In this document: in pieces, positions 24,801 to 35,634 of the stretch
How positions within the stretch are numbered: the first letter of the stretch is position 1
Layout: every line of letters begins with the position of its first letter
NCBI GenBank assembly: GCA_006937955.1
Contig: SSNP01000052.1
Location: forward strand, 2,285,139-2,349,138
Length of the DNA: 64,000 nucleotides
Source of the DNA: Pachypanchax playfairii
Lineage: Eukaryota; Chordata; Actinopteri; Cyprinodontiformes; Aplocheilidae
Reading direction: 5' to 3'
Notes under the pieces: generated by a model
The model's input: only the letters and a program-made list of their open reading frames with translations
Told to the model about the DNA's origin: nothing
The model's database searches: none
Position numbers and translations under genes: made by a program

Positions 24801-27800
24801 CTGCCCCCGCGACCCGACCCCGGATAAGCGGAAGAAGACGGACGTATTTTTACAGTGCTGTCAATCAAAGTGATGCATAGAACAAGTACAAAATGGTGCA
24901 CTAGAGCTAAAAAAATTAAAGGTCCAATCAAAAATAAAAAACTTAGTGAACAAAGAAATGTGCTTCAGTTCAGCAAAACATTGTGTTTTATAAATCTGCA
25001 TGACAAACATCCTGTTTTATCATCAGTAGGTTGATGGATTGTGCTTCTTATTTTACTATTTCATTAAAATATAAACTCCTGTGCTGATAAATTAGTGTTA
25101 CTGGTCTCCTGATCACACGTGAGTCAAGAAGCGATTAATTCACAACAAAAGCACCCGGAGAGCGCAGACCTCCGCCAAGTGGACACATTGTAGAAAGTAC
25201 TATGTCTGTATCCGTAAATAAAATTCCTAGAATCCAGAATGTAATCCAGATCACCTCCAAAATCTAATCAATTCTTCTTTTGGTCATTTCTGACCTTTCC
25301 TGAAAATTTCAAACAAAATCCATCCATAAGTTTTTGAGTTATCCTGCTAACAGACAGACAGATGGACAGATGGACAGACTCCAATGAAAACATTATCTCC
25401 TTGGCGGCGGTAACAAAACAGAAGAGTAGGTTAATGCAGGTCCTCACACACTGTCAAAATATAAAATGCACCAGATGAAAAGTTGCAACACGCCTTTGCG
25501 TACTTAACATTGGTTTGGCTGAGCTGTGTGAATTTTTAGGTTAATCAGAGGCGGTTCATTGTCAAATAAATGAAGAATCCCGTTGACTTCTTTTGTTTGA
25601 CTGATATGTTTCTCAGCCAGAGCGCCGAAGTTCCAGCTGATCAGCTGATGCTGCGTCTCTCTCTGTCTCTGTGTATCAGTTTGCCAGTGTGACGGATTTT
25701 CAGTCAGTCAGATCAGTGCAGCTGACTGCAGGATTCTGCATCGCGTCAAAACTGAAAACATTCACTGAATAAGACAAATAGACCATCGTGGCACAGACGT
25801 GTAGAACTACCTTTTTGTGCTATAAAATACAGAAAACCACCTGTTTTAATCAACAGTATCAGCGTATTTGTCTGTGATCCGCGCCATTTTGAATGCGCGC
25901 AAAGCACTATGGAATATGCAGTCAATGCCCCATAACTGTCCAGTGTATCTTTTTATCTGACTGCATCACATTACAAACATCCTCATCATTTCAAAACAAA
26001 AAACAGTTACAGTAAATGACAGAAGCTCCAACAGCTGACTAATAAATTTCAACACCAAACTGTTAAATGTAGATTAAAGTGAACAATCAAACCTGTAAAC
26101 AATCCAACCTGAACTCTGAAGGTTTTTTTACCAGTATTTTTATATTTTACTGGTTTCTCTTGATTTTTTCAACAATTAAAGGATTTTTATTGAAACAAAT
26201 ATAGAACCAGGTAAAGTAAACAGACTGAATTTGAAGCTTGATGAAACCAAAAACAAAGCAGAGGAGCTCGGAAGAGACACAGCGAGACACATTTAAAAAT
26301 GTGAGGACCAAGCAACAACCCTAGGTTCTCTTCTGAGAACCAGGCCAAAAATATTATGTGCACCCCTGATAATAAAGACTGATTTTTCATTGTTTTTTTT
26401 AAGAGATCATTAGAATCCCTCCTTGTGCACCAGACAGAAAGGAGTGCAGCAGTAAGCCTCATTTATTTATCTAAGATGTCCAAGCGGTCTGTCTCAGTCT
26501 GTTCCAGGAGGTAAAGGTGATGGTGTCTGATTGAGTGGAACCTCAGCGTTATTATGATCAGCATTACACCACTGCAGCTAGTATAATCTACACATAAAGA
26601 TTGCAGTGTACCTATACGGCAGCTCCTCCTCGGGGCAATCCAAGTAGTAGCGGATGAAGAACCTCTCTGCGTCCTCTCGCTCACTATCTGTCACAACGCT
26701 ACCGTTTAGCAGTGATACAGACGGGAGCCTAAGGTGAAGCATAGAAATATTGTTATTTATTTATTTATTTGCCTTCGTCTCACCAGGAATGTCTCATGAA
26801 GATAAATTCTCTCTTTTTCAAGGGAATCCTGGGAAGCTGGAGTCAAACTGGCAACCTTCCAGTTAGAAGCCAGTTTTACTCTAGAGAGATCGTAGCGTCC
26901 TCAATGAATTATGAAGATAACCACAAAATATTAGTGATATTGATCTGAAAACACATTATATTATTGACTTTTATAGCTCAGTGGATTAAACTGGTTTCCA
27001 GCCCGTATCACTGATGGTGACTTACTGAGCTATCATGAGGCTGCGTCTCTCTGCGTTGGTGTAGGCTTGCAGTAAGGGAATGCCCTGCAGTCGAACCTCC
27101 TCCAGTTTAGGGAAAAAGTTGAGCTTTTCAATGTCTTCCCATCGACTGAGACCTGATAACAAAAATGACAAGTTGTGACCTTCGGTCTGTCAGAAGACAT
27201 GGACAAGAGCCACGTGGTAGAGCAGGTCGTCCAGACAGCTCAGGCCTTTGTTTGATCTGGTCCATGTTCAGTGTGGTGCACTGAAAACTATGATTGTGTT
27301 TATATATTATCTTTTACTGACGACCAGGTCGTCACTGCAAATGAGAATTGTTTTTCAACTGACTCATCTGGTTAAATAGAAATAGAAATAAATAAAAACT
27401 CAGGCTCCCAAGACTCGTACAAAACAAAGTCCTGAAAGAGTTTCCTTTATCTTTGAGTAAGACTGAAAAATAGGTATTGGCTTTTATTTTTTACGTTTCT
27501 TTATTCTTTTTATTGTCCTCACAAAAACATAAATGTATTTTTTGTGCCATATATAGCAGAATTAAATTCCTGTTGTGTGTAACATACTCGGCCAAATGAA
27601 GCTGACTGTGATTCTCAAACACTCAAAGCTGAATATTATCTCCAAACACACTATTTTTTCGCTCTTCTGGTAATCGTTCTCATTTTTTTGGAATCTTTTA
27701 ACCTTTAGAAAGAAACATATTATTATCCCACAAAACAATAAAATTAAATAATGAACCTGCACTAAAATGGCTTGTAAGAAGAATCTGTTCTGTGTCTTGG

Positions 27801-30800
27801 ACACTGCAGATCAAACTCGTATAGATAATCAATTTGAACAGATCTCCAAATGTTGTGCTTCATTTTCAAAAGACTCCTGAAAATAGACCGGCGTAGATCC
27901 TTTCCATAAACAAAATTATATCTTTAAGATAAAAGCCTGTGTGGAGAAGTCTCTGTTGTTATGATCTACAAAGCTGTGACATCACAGTCACATGCTTGTT
28001 GTGCTACTTTTAGTATTTTAAAGAGTCCCTTCCATTAAAAACAGTTTTTCTGAGGTTTCTGTTGAATATTTTAGCTCCACAGGTGTTCTTACCTTCATAG
28101 TGGGTGTGAAAACAGGTCAACAACTTCTCTTTCAGTTTTTATCTCTCAAACTACGCAGGTGGCAATAACACCCGAGTTCTCCGGAGTCCAAACGACCTGT
28201 ATCTGTTTCATCACAACTCCTTTGTTTGTTAGTATTCATCAGCTCCTGCAGTTGAAACCACGCCTAGCATGCTGCTGGCTAAAAGCTGTTAGCATAAGAC
28301 GTATCAAACAGGAAGAGAGAACGTCTGATGTCCATGCGCAGCAGGGAAGGAAACAGTATACCTTGCTCTCATAGGCTAGTTTGTTGGCCAATCAGAGTCC
28401 AGCAAATTAGAATAATGAATATGAACGAGCTGCTGACGAAGCAGCCTGATGGAATTTTAATGCAGACAGATTGAAAGGTCTGTTAATCAGTGTTTCCTGA
28501 CGTTTTTTAGATATAAAATGTTTCATATTACTGGTTAAAACTTAAGAAATAACCACAAAGTCCTGAAATTTGTATTAAATTGACTTTTTAAACACACTCC
28601 ACGATACACAAGCAATCAGAACGTTATCTGCATTTTTTACAGAATTAAATTTTGACCCCACTCCCACACAGCAACAACCCCGGCTGAGCTTCACCTACCT
28701 GAGTTGTGTAGGTTGATGCTGCGCAGGTTGGGGAACAGTCGTTGCAGAATGTCCTTGTTGTCCTGAATGGAGGCCAAGTTGTTGTTGGCCATAACCAGAG
28801 TGTCTAGGCAGGGGAACATGGAGCCAAATTTGCGGACTTCGGCCCAGTCCTGGAGGCTGTTGTCGGTGATGTGAAGCAGGCGCAGGGTGGAGCAGGCCAT
28901 GCTGGAGGTACTCACACTGCTGTAGTCATTAAGGCACAGGAACAACTCCTCCAGCCTGCAGGAGAGAACAAAACCATTTATCTCTTCCTTCTGAGAATAA
29001 TCAGGAGCCTTTAAAAGTTTTGTGCCATTTAAAATATTATTTAAAATAATAATAATAAGATTTTAATTTCATGTCGGATATTGTAAAACATAAAGAAACT
29101 GTTTTAAAAGAAAAATATCCAGTGAATAACTTGATGGAAGGAGCAAGTTTGTTTGCTGTTCTGTGTAAAGTTTAGAAATGCACATTACAAGCTGATTCAT
29201 ATGTGTAAACAAAATAAAAGATCTGGAAACATGTTCCATTAGGAGAGATTCAATAAAAATGTCCATGTCATCGTATTTTGACACGTACTCGGTGATCTTT
29301 CGAGTCAGCAGCATCACAGTGTCCCAGGATATCTGCGTGTTGTTGAGGACGAGACGACGCACTCGAGAAAAGGCTTCAGCACATCGCGGCTCCAGAGTGG
29401 TTCCTGCCAGCGGGTTGGAGCTCAGGTTGAGGAACTCCAGATTGGGAAGGCTTGACACGATTTTACTGATCTAAAACAGATGGACAGTTAGGGGCGAAAA
29501 CACTGGAAAACTTTATATTTATTATCATTTTTGTCACATTAAAAAAATAATGTCTGACAACCTAACATGATGACTCAACACGTAGCAATGTGCATATTAG
29601 AAATAAATACTTTCAGTTATGGATTAACACTCCACAAGGCGTCACTGTTCAGGTTAACCACCATGCAGATGAGTCCAGTGAAGAAGACAGCACCTCATGC
29701 CAGTCCTCCAGCCTGTTATGTGACAGGTCCAGCTCCATGACGTGAGAACAGAAGGCAGCGATCTCAGCTTGTTCTCCTGCCCTGCTGATCCCACAGCCGT
29801 TCAGAACCAGAACACTGGGCAGGTTCAGGCGGTCTGTGAGGACCGGGGGACAATAAAGACACAGAAAACTGTGTAAATGGGTTGTTGCTACAAACAAGAT
29901 GACAAATGATCACATGGTTCTAGTAAAAAATGAATGAAAAAGTCAGTCAGTTATTTTTTGTATTGCTTGTTCCTGTTCGGGGTCACAGGGAACTGGTGTC
30001 TATCTCCAGCGGACAACACCTGGACAGGTCGGCAGATAAATAAAAACACAAACAAGAGAACAAAGAAAAGAAAAAGGAACCAGGGATGTGCAATGACTCT
30101 CGATATCAACCTAATCCAGAAAATCTACAAAAGGGCCGTCACAGTGTTTCAAAGTGAACATTACATGACACAACTGCTTTCCATCCAGGGAGAACTTCAG
30201 CGTACACGAGCAAAAGATCTGGACCAGGAAGGTTCAGGACAAATCTGTGTGTCAGGGGACAATCGTCTTTGTCAACAGGAACACAGATAAAGAATTTACT
30301 GTGGATTATTAGTGTTTTTACAACATGTACAGTGGGGCAAAAAAGTATTTAGTCAGCCACCAATTGTGTAAGTTCTCCCACTTAAAAAGATCAGAGAGGC
30401 CTGTAATTTTCATCATAGGTATACCTCAACTATGAGAGACAAAATGAGGAAAAAAAATCCAGAAAATCACATTGTCTGATTTTTAAAGAATTTATTTGCA
30501 AATTATGGTGGAAAATAAGTATTTGGTCAATAACAAAAGTTAATTTTCAATACTTTGTTATATAGCCTTTGTTGGCAATGACAGACACTAGTTATCGTGA
30601 ATGTGATGCTGTACAGTGAGTTCTATGATCTGATGTCTGAGTGTGGGCCAGGACTGGTATCATGGCAACAGGTAAGGACAAACAGATAAGGTCTGGATAG
30701 AAACCAGATAGGGTCAAGACAGGGTCCAGACAGGGTCTGAATAGGGTCACTATAGGGTCAGGATATGGTCTGGATAGGGTCAGGATGGGGTCTATATAGG

Positions 30801-31381
30801 CTCTGGATGGGGTCAGGATGGGGTCTGGATAGGGTCAGGATGGGGTCTATATAGGCTCTGGATGGGGTCAGGATGGGGTCTGGATAGGGTCAGGATGGGG
30901 TCAGGATAAGGTCAGGATAAGACTAGGGTCACTGTTCACATAAAAAACTAACAATATGAGTTTAACTCAGGAGATAAAAGCAACTTGCTTTCAGTTACAA
31001 GGTTGTTGCTTCATCTCAACTTTCGCAGACAAAATTTTGAAGTACGATAATGAACCTCAAGTCACTTTGCAATAAAGTCAAAATAATGCCAAAACAAAAC
31101 AACTGCTGGTGTTTTATTTTGAAGGAGCCTTGTGTCTATGCAGCCTTAGACTTGCAGTCATTAACAAAAAGACAAGTTGAATCACATAAATATAAAACAG
31201 ATTCGTCAGACAGATTTAGTTCTCCCCGCTCACCTTTCATGGGGGAACCTTGGAGACCTGCCGTGGGCACCACCACCACCCCCATTCCAGGCCCTCTGCG
31301 GTACGGGAAGTTCTCTGGGCTGTACTTTTCATTGATCACCTCCACGAAGGAGCGGCCCTCATTTTCCTCTGGAGGCTCCAT
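21828..31381 (-). CDS. tbcel: Tubulin-specific chaperone cofactor E-like protein (TBCEL)
   Basis: Eight coding exons: 31234-31381, 29694-29833, 29289-29470, 28699-28955, 27026-27152, 26612-26728, 23932-24043 and 21828-22034. They sum to 1,290 bp, giving 429 residues plus stop, close to the roughly 424 of human TBCEL. All junctions are GT-AG and keep phase. The N-terminus has YSPENFPYRRGPGMG. Exons 2-5 encode leucine-rich repeats (LNLPSVLVLNGCGI, LEFLNLSSNPL, LEELFLCLNDY, LFPNLRSINLH). Exon 7 gives KYGKLEPLAEIDLRP. Exon 8 gives the C-terminal ubiquitin-like domain (LDQTVAELKKQL to ILVVPKTK). TBCEL lacks the CAP-Gly domain of TBCE and is known to destabilise tubulin in the cytosol. Identity is firm; exact exon edges rest on consensus. 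Confidence 0.95.
22589..23120. mobile_element. TTAA-flanked MITE in tbcel intron 7
   Basis: The ends read TTAAAGGTGCAGTATGTAAG and, on the other strand, TTAAAGGTACAATATATAAG. They form terminal inverted repeats bounded by TTAA on both sides (532 bp). TTAA target choice is that of piggyBac-type transposases. There is no coding capacity, so it is a non-autonomous element. Confidence 0.6.
24262..24840 (+). mobile_element. RTE/Rex3-like LINE 3' end in tbcel intron 6
   Basis: An open stretch (within 24186-24827) encodes the C-terminal part of a LINE ORF common in fish: GREIDRRIGAASAVMRTL, LSIYRSIYVPTLTYGHELWV, FLRRVAGLSLRDRVRSS, RWLGHLVRMPPGRLPGEV and RGRPRTRWRDYVSRLAWERL-like. It ends just before ggataagcggaagaagacgg, the usual Rex3-type tail. 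It is antisense to tbcel and 5'-truncated, as is usual for LINE copies. The reading frame is still open, so the insertion is fairly young. Confidence 0.85.
25145..25417. repeat. Interspersed repeat with inverted CCGCCAAG ends
   Basis: It starts near gcagacctccgccaag and ends with ccttggcggcggtaac, so the ends are inverted copies. The interior carries the phrase ccataagtttttgagttatcctgctaacagacagacaga in short pieces, typical of an old and widespread fish repeat. The class is not assigned. Confidence 0.5.
28018..28591 (-). mobile_element. 574-bp TTAA MITE, copy A (tbcel intron 4)
   Basis: It is the reverse complement of the copies at 40937-41517 and 48370-48949. The ends read TTAAAGAGTCCC and TTAAAAAGTCAA and are flanked by TTAA. 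It holds no gene and is probably mobilised in trans by a piggyBac-type transposase. Confidence 0.65.
29965..30040. repeat. Fragment of a common teleost repeat
   Basis: gttcggggtcacagggaact and acctggacaggtcggcag resemble a very widespread teleost interspersed repeat (the usual form has cacaccctggacaggtcgccag). Related pieces occur at 47990-48120 and 61190-61350. The class is not assigned. Confidence 0.45.
30330..30586 (-). mobile_element. Truncated Tc1 copy (3' end only)
   Basis: It matches the 3' terminal inverted repeat of the intact Tc1 elements in reverse orientation. It includes the last codons of the transposase (the GYITKY region) and breaks off near 30586. TA precedes it at 30328-30329, but no second end is present. 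It is therefore a deletion derivative. Confidence 0.85.
30670..30930. repeat. Imperfect minisatellite of GGGTC-type units
   Basis: Short units of the form gggtctggatagggtcaggat repeat. A longer internal duplication (about 54 bp, containing ctatataggctctggatggg) appears twice at about 30788-30900. It lies in the tbcel first coding intron and I see no function. Confidence 0.8.
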
Positions 31382-34045
31382 GGCTCCTTCCAGCTGAGCA
31401 GCTTCTCCTTCAGCTGCTGAGGTGATTTACTGGCAGCTGGAATAAATAACATCCTTTATTAAAAGTTACAATTAATTTATTAGATAATAACTAACATCTG
31501 ATTATTAGATTCCTCAAAGCCCACAGTCTGGCAATATATTAACAACTTATTTTGTCAGTTTCAAGAGGCTAGTAGCAACCAAGAATTGCAGTAGGATCAA
31601 TAATCACAATATCCTGTATAGTCTCGTTGCATTATGGGTAATGCATAGACAAGAATGTAACAAGACAGAAGAATGTGTGTTAAAATATGATGTTTATGGT
31701 TCAGTAGAAAGGTCAAGCCACAGGCATCTCATCGTTCACTGAATATTCATTTTAGAAATGAATATCACCCCAAAATTTTGATTTTAGTATTTTTTCCAGA
31801 AACATCAAACACGGTTTAACAGGCCTAGATATTGAGGTATGGAAGTAACAGAAAATAAAAACTGCTCACTTGTTACTTCCAGCATTTACAATTTGATCAC
31901 AATTTACAAATTAACTTCTCAATTATGTCAAAACGGTAATAATTATTTTTAATTTGTTAGATTTTCAGGTAGTTTTTCTTACAGCAAAGCACCAATGATC
32001 CAAAATGCACCTGTGTAACGTCTAATTTATGGATTATTTCTGGTTTCCAATAAAACTTCAGTGACCAGCCTGTCTGATTTGACCCTAGGAAACAGGTGGG
32101 ATCCATTTGAAACGGGTTTCCCAGACACAGACTGACTCTCATGACCAGTTTCAAGTTGGCGGGTTGATTGTGATTCCCGTCCTGGAACTTTAAGATGAAA
32201 TCAAAGTACTTAAAGGCATCAGGTAACATGATAAATGCTGCACATGATTCTGTATTTGAACCCTTCTGATGTCTAAATAAGTATTATTTTATTTCTGTCA
32301 CAAGAACAAAAATAACTGTAGATAAACTGCTAATTAAATAAATGCCATGCATTCTTACAAACATCTTCACACTTTACACATAAACAAAAAGACTGAAAAG
32401 ATACGCTGAAGCTCAGATAATGAAACAAACATTATGATTAAAAGGAAGCACAAAATTATCTCCACACAAACCGATAAATTATAGAAACGTTACAATGAAA
32501 TCAAGAACATTTGTCACTACAAATACTAACCATCAGACTTCATATATCTACTTGTAACTGGTGTTAATTTAAATTCCTCTGTGCAGCCGTTCCATAAATA
32601 TTACTAAAAATAAGTACGTAACCCGTTAAGTAAAAAGACACTGTGTTTTTAATGTTAGTTTTCACTTTGATTTTCTAATGACTGACTGAGGCATCAAGGT
32701 GAATCTCACAGGAAAGTGTATGAGAGAGGATCCTACCTGAAAGATGTCTCCTTTTATTGGTCTGTCGTCTCACTGATGTTCTGCACTGGTGGCCTGTCAG
32801 ACAGGAAAAGTGGATTTATTTAAACTTTTAAGCACTAAAAATTTTTAAAAATGTGTTTTAGGATGGTTATCTCTTTTTTACAATGTTTATTCTGTAGGAA
32901 AGCCGATGCATTTCCTCCTAAATGCTGCCATCTTTTTGATGTGTTGTGTCAGTCAAGAACTGCCAATTTAAACAGATTATAAAGTAAAATAAAAAATCCC
33001 ATGAATTACAGAGCTCTTAAAACAAAATGATTATAGAAGAACAGGTCAGTTAGTTATCTATACACAAAAGAATAACCTTAAATACTTATTAAAGTGTGGG
33101 TGTTTGGTCTGAAATAGACATACAGTGTAAACGGAAGCTGTAAATAATAACAGCATTTAACATGAACCATAAATTATGAGTCAAATTTGCTTAAACAAAA
33201 AGATAAATAAAGGGATTCTATGGCTTCTTGTTTAGTGCCTCTGATAAACTGAATGTTGACCTGGATTTTGCAACAGGAAGAAAGTGAACTGACCTTGTTT
33301 GTTCTCCAGTATCACGTGATGGTGCTGCTCGCCGGCGAGCCAAGCTTCCCCTTTGAAAAATAATAAATAAATAATATCAATACAAGTATAAAGGTATCAT
33401 TACCTTTTTATTAAACTTTATACATTCTTTGCGAAGCATTTCAGCACTTTGCTTCTGTGCTGGTTGTTTCAAACAGCTTTATAAAAAAAAAGTTGGATTG
33501 GAATGAATCACGTGGCTGCAACAAACAGACCTACATGTAAAGTTTATAAAAGGTATTTCTTCAATAAGATCTGCTCCGATCGGGTGTGTGACTCTTTCTG
33601 AATATGCAACAGTCGCGTATTTATGTTGTTATGATGAACAGTAGGAAAACAAGCCCACGGAGCTTAAATGTATATATTTTTAAACAAAAATCTGGTTTTC
33701 GAACCACAGAACACAGCTAGAGCTGATAATATTAATCGCAATCGCATCGCAGGAAAAACAGTGACAGGAAAAACTCTCGTAGTGACTGAGGATCTTGTAG
33801 AGACGGACAGAGTCCAGTCCAGATTGAGAATCCCGACTGACCAGCTGCTCGATGGAGCCTGAGATGATGGATTACAGATGACAGCCATGTAGTCAGATTG
33901 TCAGTAATCTCAGGATGAAGACACCACGTTCACACGCCTCAAACGCTACAAAACTACCAAAAAAACAGACCTTTCAACGTACCTTCAATGTTTATTTTGT
34001 GTTTCCCTTGTTGATGAAAACAAACCAGCTGCCATTTGGGCTCCT
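31382..34045 (-). other. tbcel: Probable tbcel 5' UTR exons
   Basis: The first coding exon extends upstream to an acceptor at 31436. Further upstream three stretches have paired splice consensus and contain no ATG: 32737-32793 (acceptor gacag, donor gtagg), 33294-33350 (acceptor caaag, donor gtcag), and a first exon ending at 33983 (donor gtacgt) that would start near 34045. These are inferred from splice signals only, without transcript evidence. Confidence 0.4.
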
Positions 34046-34050
34046 CCTAC

Positions 34051-34070
34051 ATCCCGGAAATGACGTCACC
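34051..34070 (-). promoter_or_regulatory. ETS-CRE composite, likely tbcel promoter
   Basis: CCGGAAA (34054-34060) directly abuts the palindromic CRE TGACGTCA (34061-34068). This ETS/CRE arrangement is typical of broadly expressed TATA-less vertebrate promoters. It lies just upstream of the inferred non-coding first exon of tbcel. Function is inferred from motif and position. Confidence 0.5.
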
Positions 34071-35415
34071 AACCAGCTGATTCTTTTTTCATCCCAGTTT
34101 ATTTTTTCAACTTTCTGCCTCAAAGCCATGAATTTCTGCACAACAATAGCATAAAACATGTAAATATTGTATTTTATGACGTAGGCTAATTATAGAGATA
34201 GACATATACATAAATTGCACCTTTTGCTTTTTTTTAGATTATTTATCTGAGGCCAGAAGAAATTTGAAGGATTTGATTTAGAAGGTGTTTTCTGGTAAAG
34301 AAGTAGATCTCTTAGAAACTTAGAAATCTGTGTAAATATGACACATTTGGTGTTCTAGGTTAAAATCCTTTTGCCTGTGTGCCCACGTCACAGGAACTTT
34401 AAAGCTTCTCAAGAAATGAAATGAAATGAAATTAAATTAACCCTATCCAGGATTTCCAGCTGTAACAAACTGTTCATTTACATTTTTTTGTAGTTACATT
34501 TTGTTTATTCATTATCCGCCTGCTGCTGCGGACTTTGTCTTTGGATACAGGAAGAAGAATCTGAAATGACGCATACTGCATCTTAAGGTTGTCCGTACAT
34601 CCAGACACGAACTGTCTTCTACAGGAGTAACTCTCTCTGCTCATCCATGTAAACAGGATATTCCAATTTTTTCAGAAACCAGAAAAGTGACCTTAACCCA
34701 ACCATAACTCGAATATTGACAGCATGTAAACGTAGTCATTGTCGTCACAGCACTTTTATGAAGTAATTTACTGTCACAAAAACATGTAACTATTGCTTGT
34801 TCTCTCTTCTTTTCACTTAAAATGCATTATAGGAGCAACAGTTGCTGAGGATAACAGATGTGTGGAAACATGAATAGAAGAACATTTAAGTACCTATATA
34901 GATTGTTGATATTGTCAGTGTATAGATGATAGATTTTTGTTATTAGGATTCCCCCTGGAACCCCGGTCATATGGAGGAGAGTGCTACAGTCGGCTCTAAC
35001 ATTGTATTTCTCTGCTGCTGCACCTGATGAAGCAGATCTGTTCTAATTAGATGCAGGTGAGCCTGGTGCCTCAGAAAAGGGTCCAGTCCTTTCCTAGTAG
35101 AAATACTTTAGTTGTAATATTTTTCCTTTAAGTTCTGCATTTCTCACATGTTTTCATGGTTATTGAGCAAGGCCATGTCATTAACCCTTGTATTCTAATA
35201 TCACAGCAAAGCAAGCTTATCAGTCTGAATGAGACTAGTTTGTGTAATATTCCCAGATAATAAGCTTATGACCATGATTTCTAAGGGTTATTAAAAGATA
35301 ACTTAATTACAGTTACTGTTTTACAAAAAGTTAATTTGAACAAGCGTGCACCTATAATGCATATAATAAGTACAGAATGCAAAGGCTGCACAAACAAAGG
35401 TAGAGAAATGAGAAA

Positions 35416-35421
35416 TTTATT
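35416..35421 (-). terminator. Candidate poly(A) signal for the A2M-like gene
   Basis: TTTATT on the plus strand is AATAAA on the minus strand. It lies about 215 bp after the stop codon at 35635-35637 and is followed by a T/GT-rich stretch. This supports transcription of the giant terminal exon through to its stop. Confidence 0.5.
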
Positions 35422-35634
35422 TGTAGATTTTTTTGTCAATGCCACAGCTGTTTACATGTGTATAAGGACTGTTGAAGAGCAAACACAGAGACATGCAACA
35501 TCAATAATGGTTTTACTTAAGTTTATATTACTTAGTTTACTTAAAACAATCTAAAATCTAATCAGTCAATTTTCTGGCTTTTTTTAATATTCTGTAATGT
35601 TCGTTAGATTGTTTTCTTAATGATATTATTGGTC

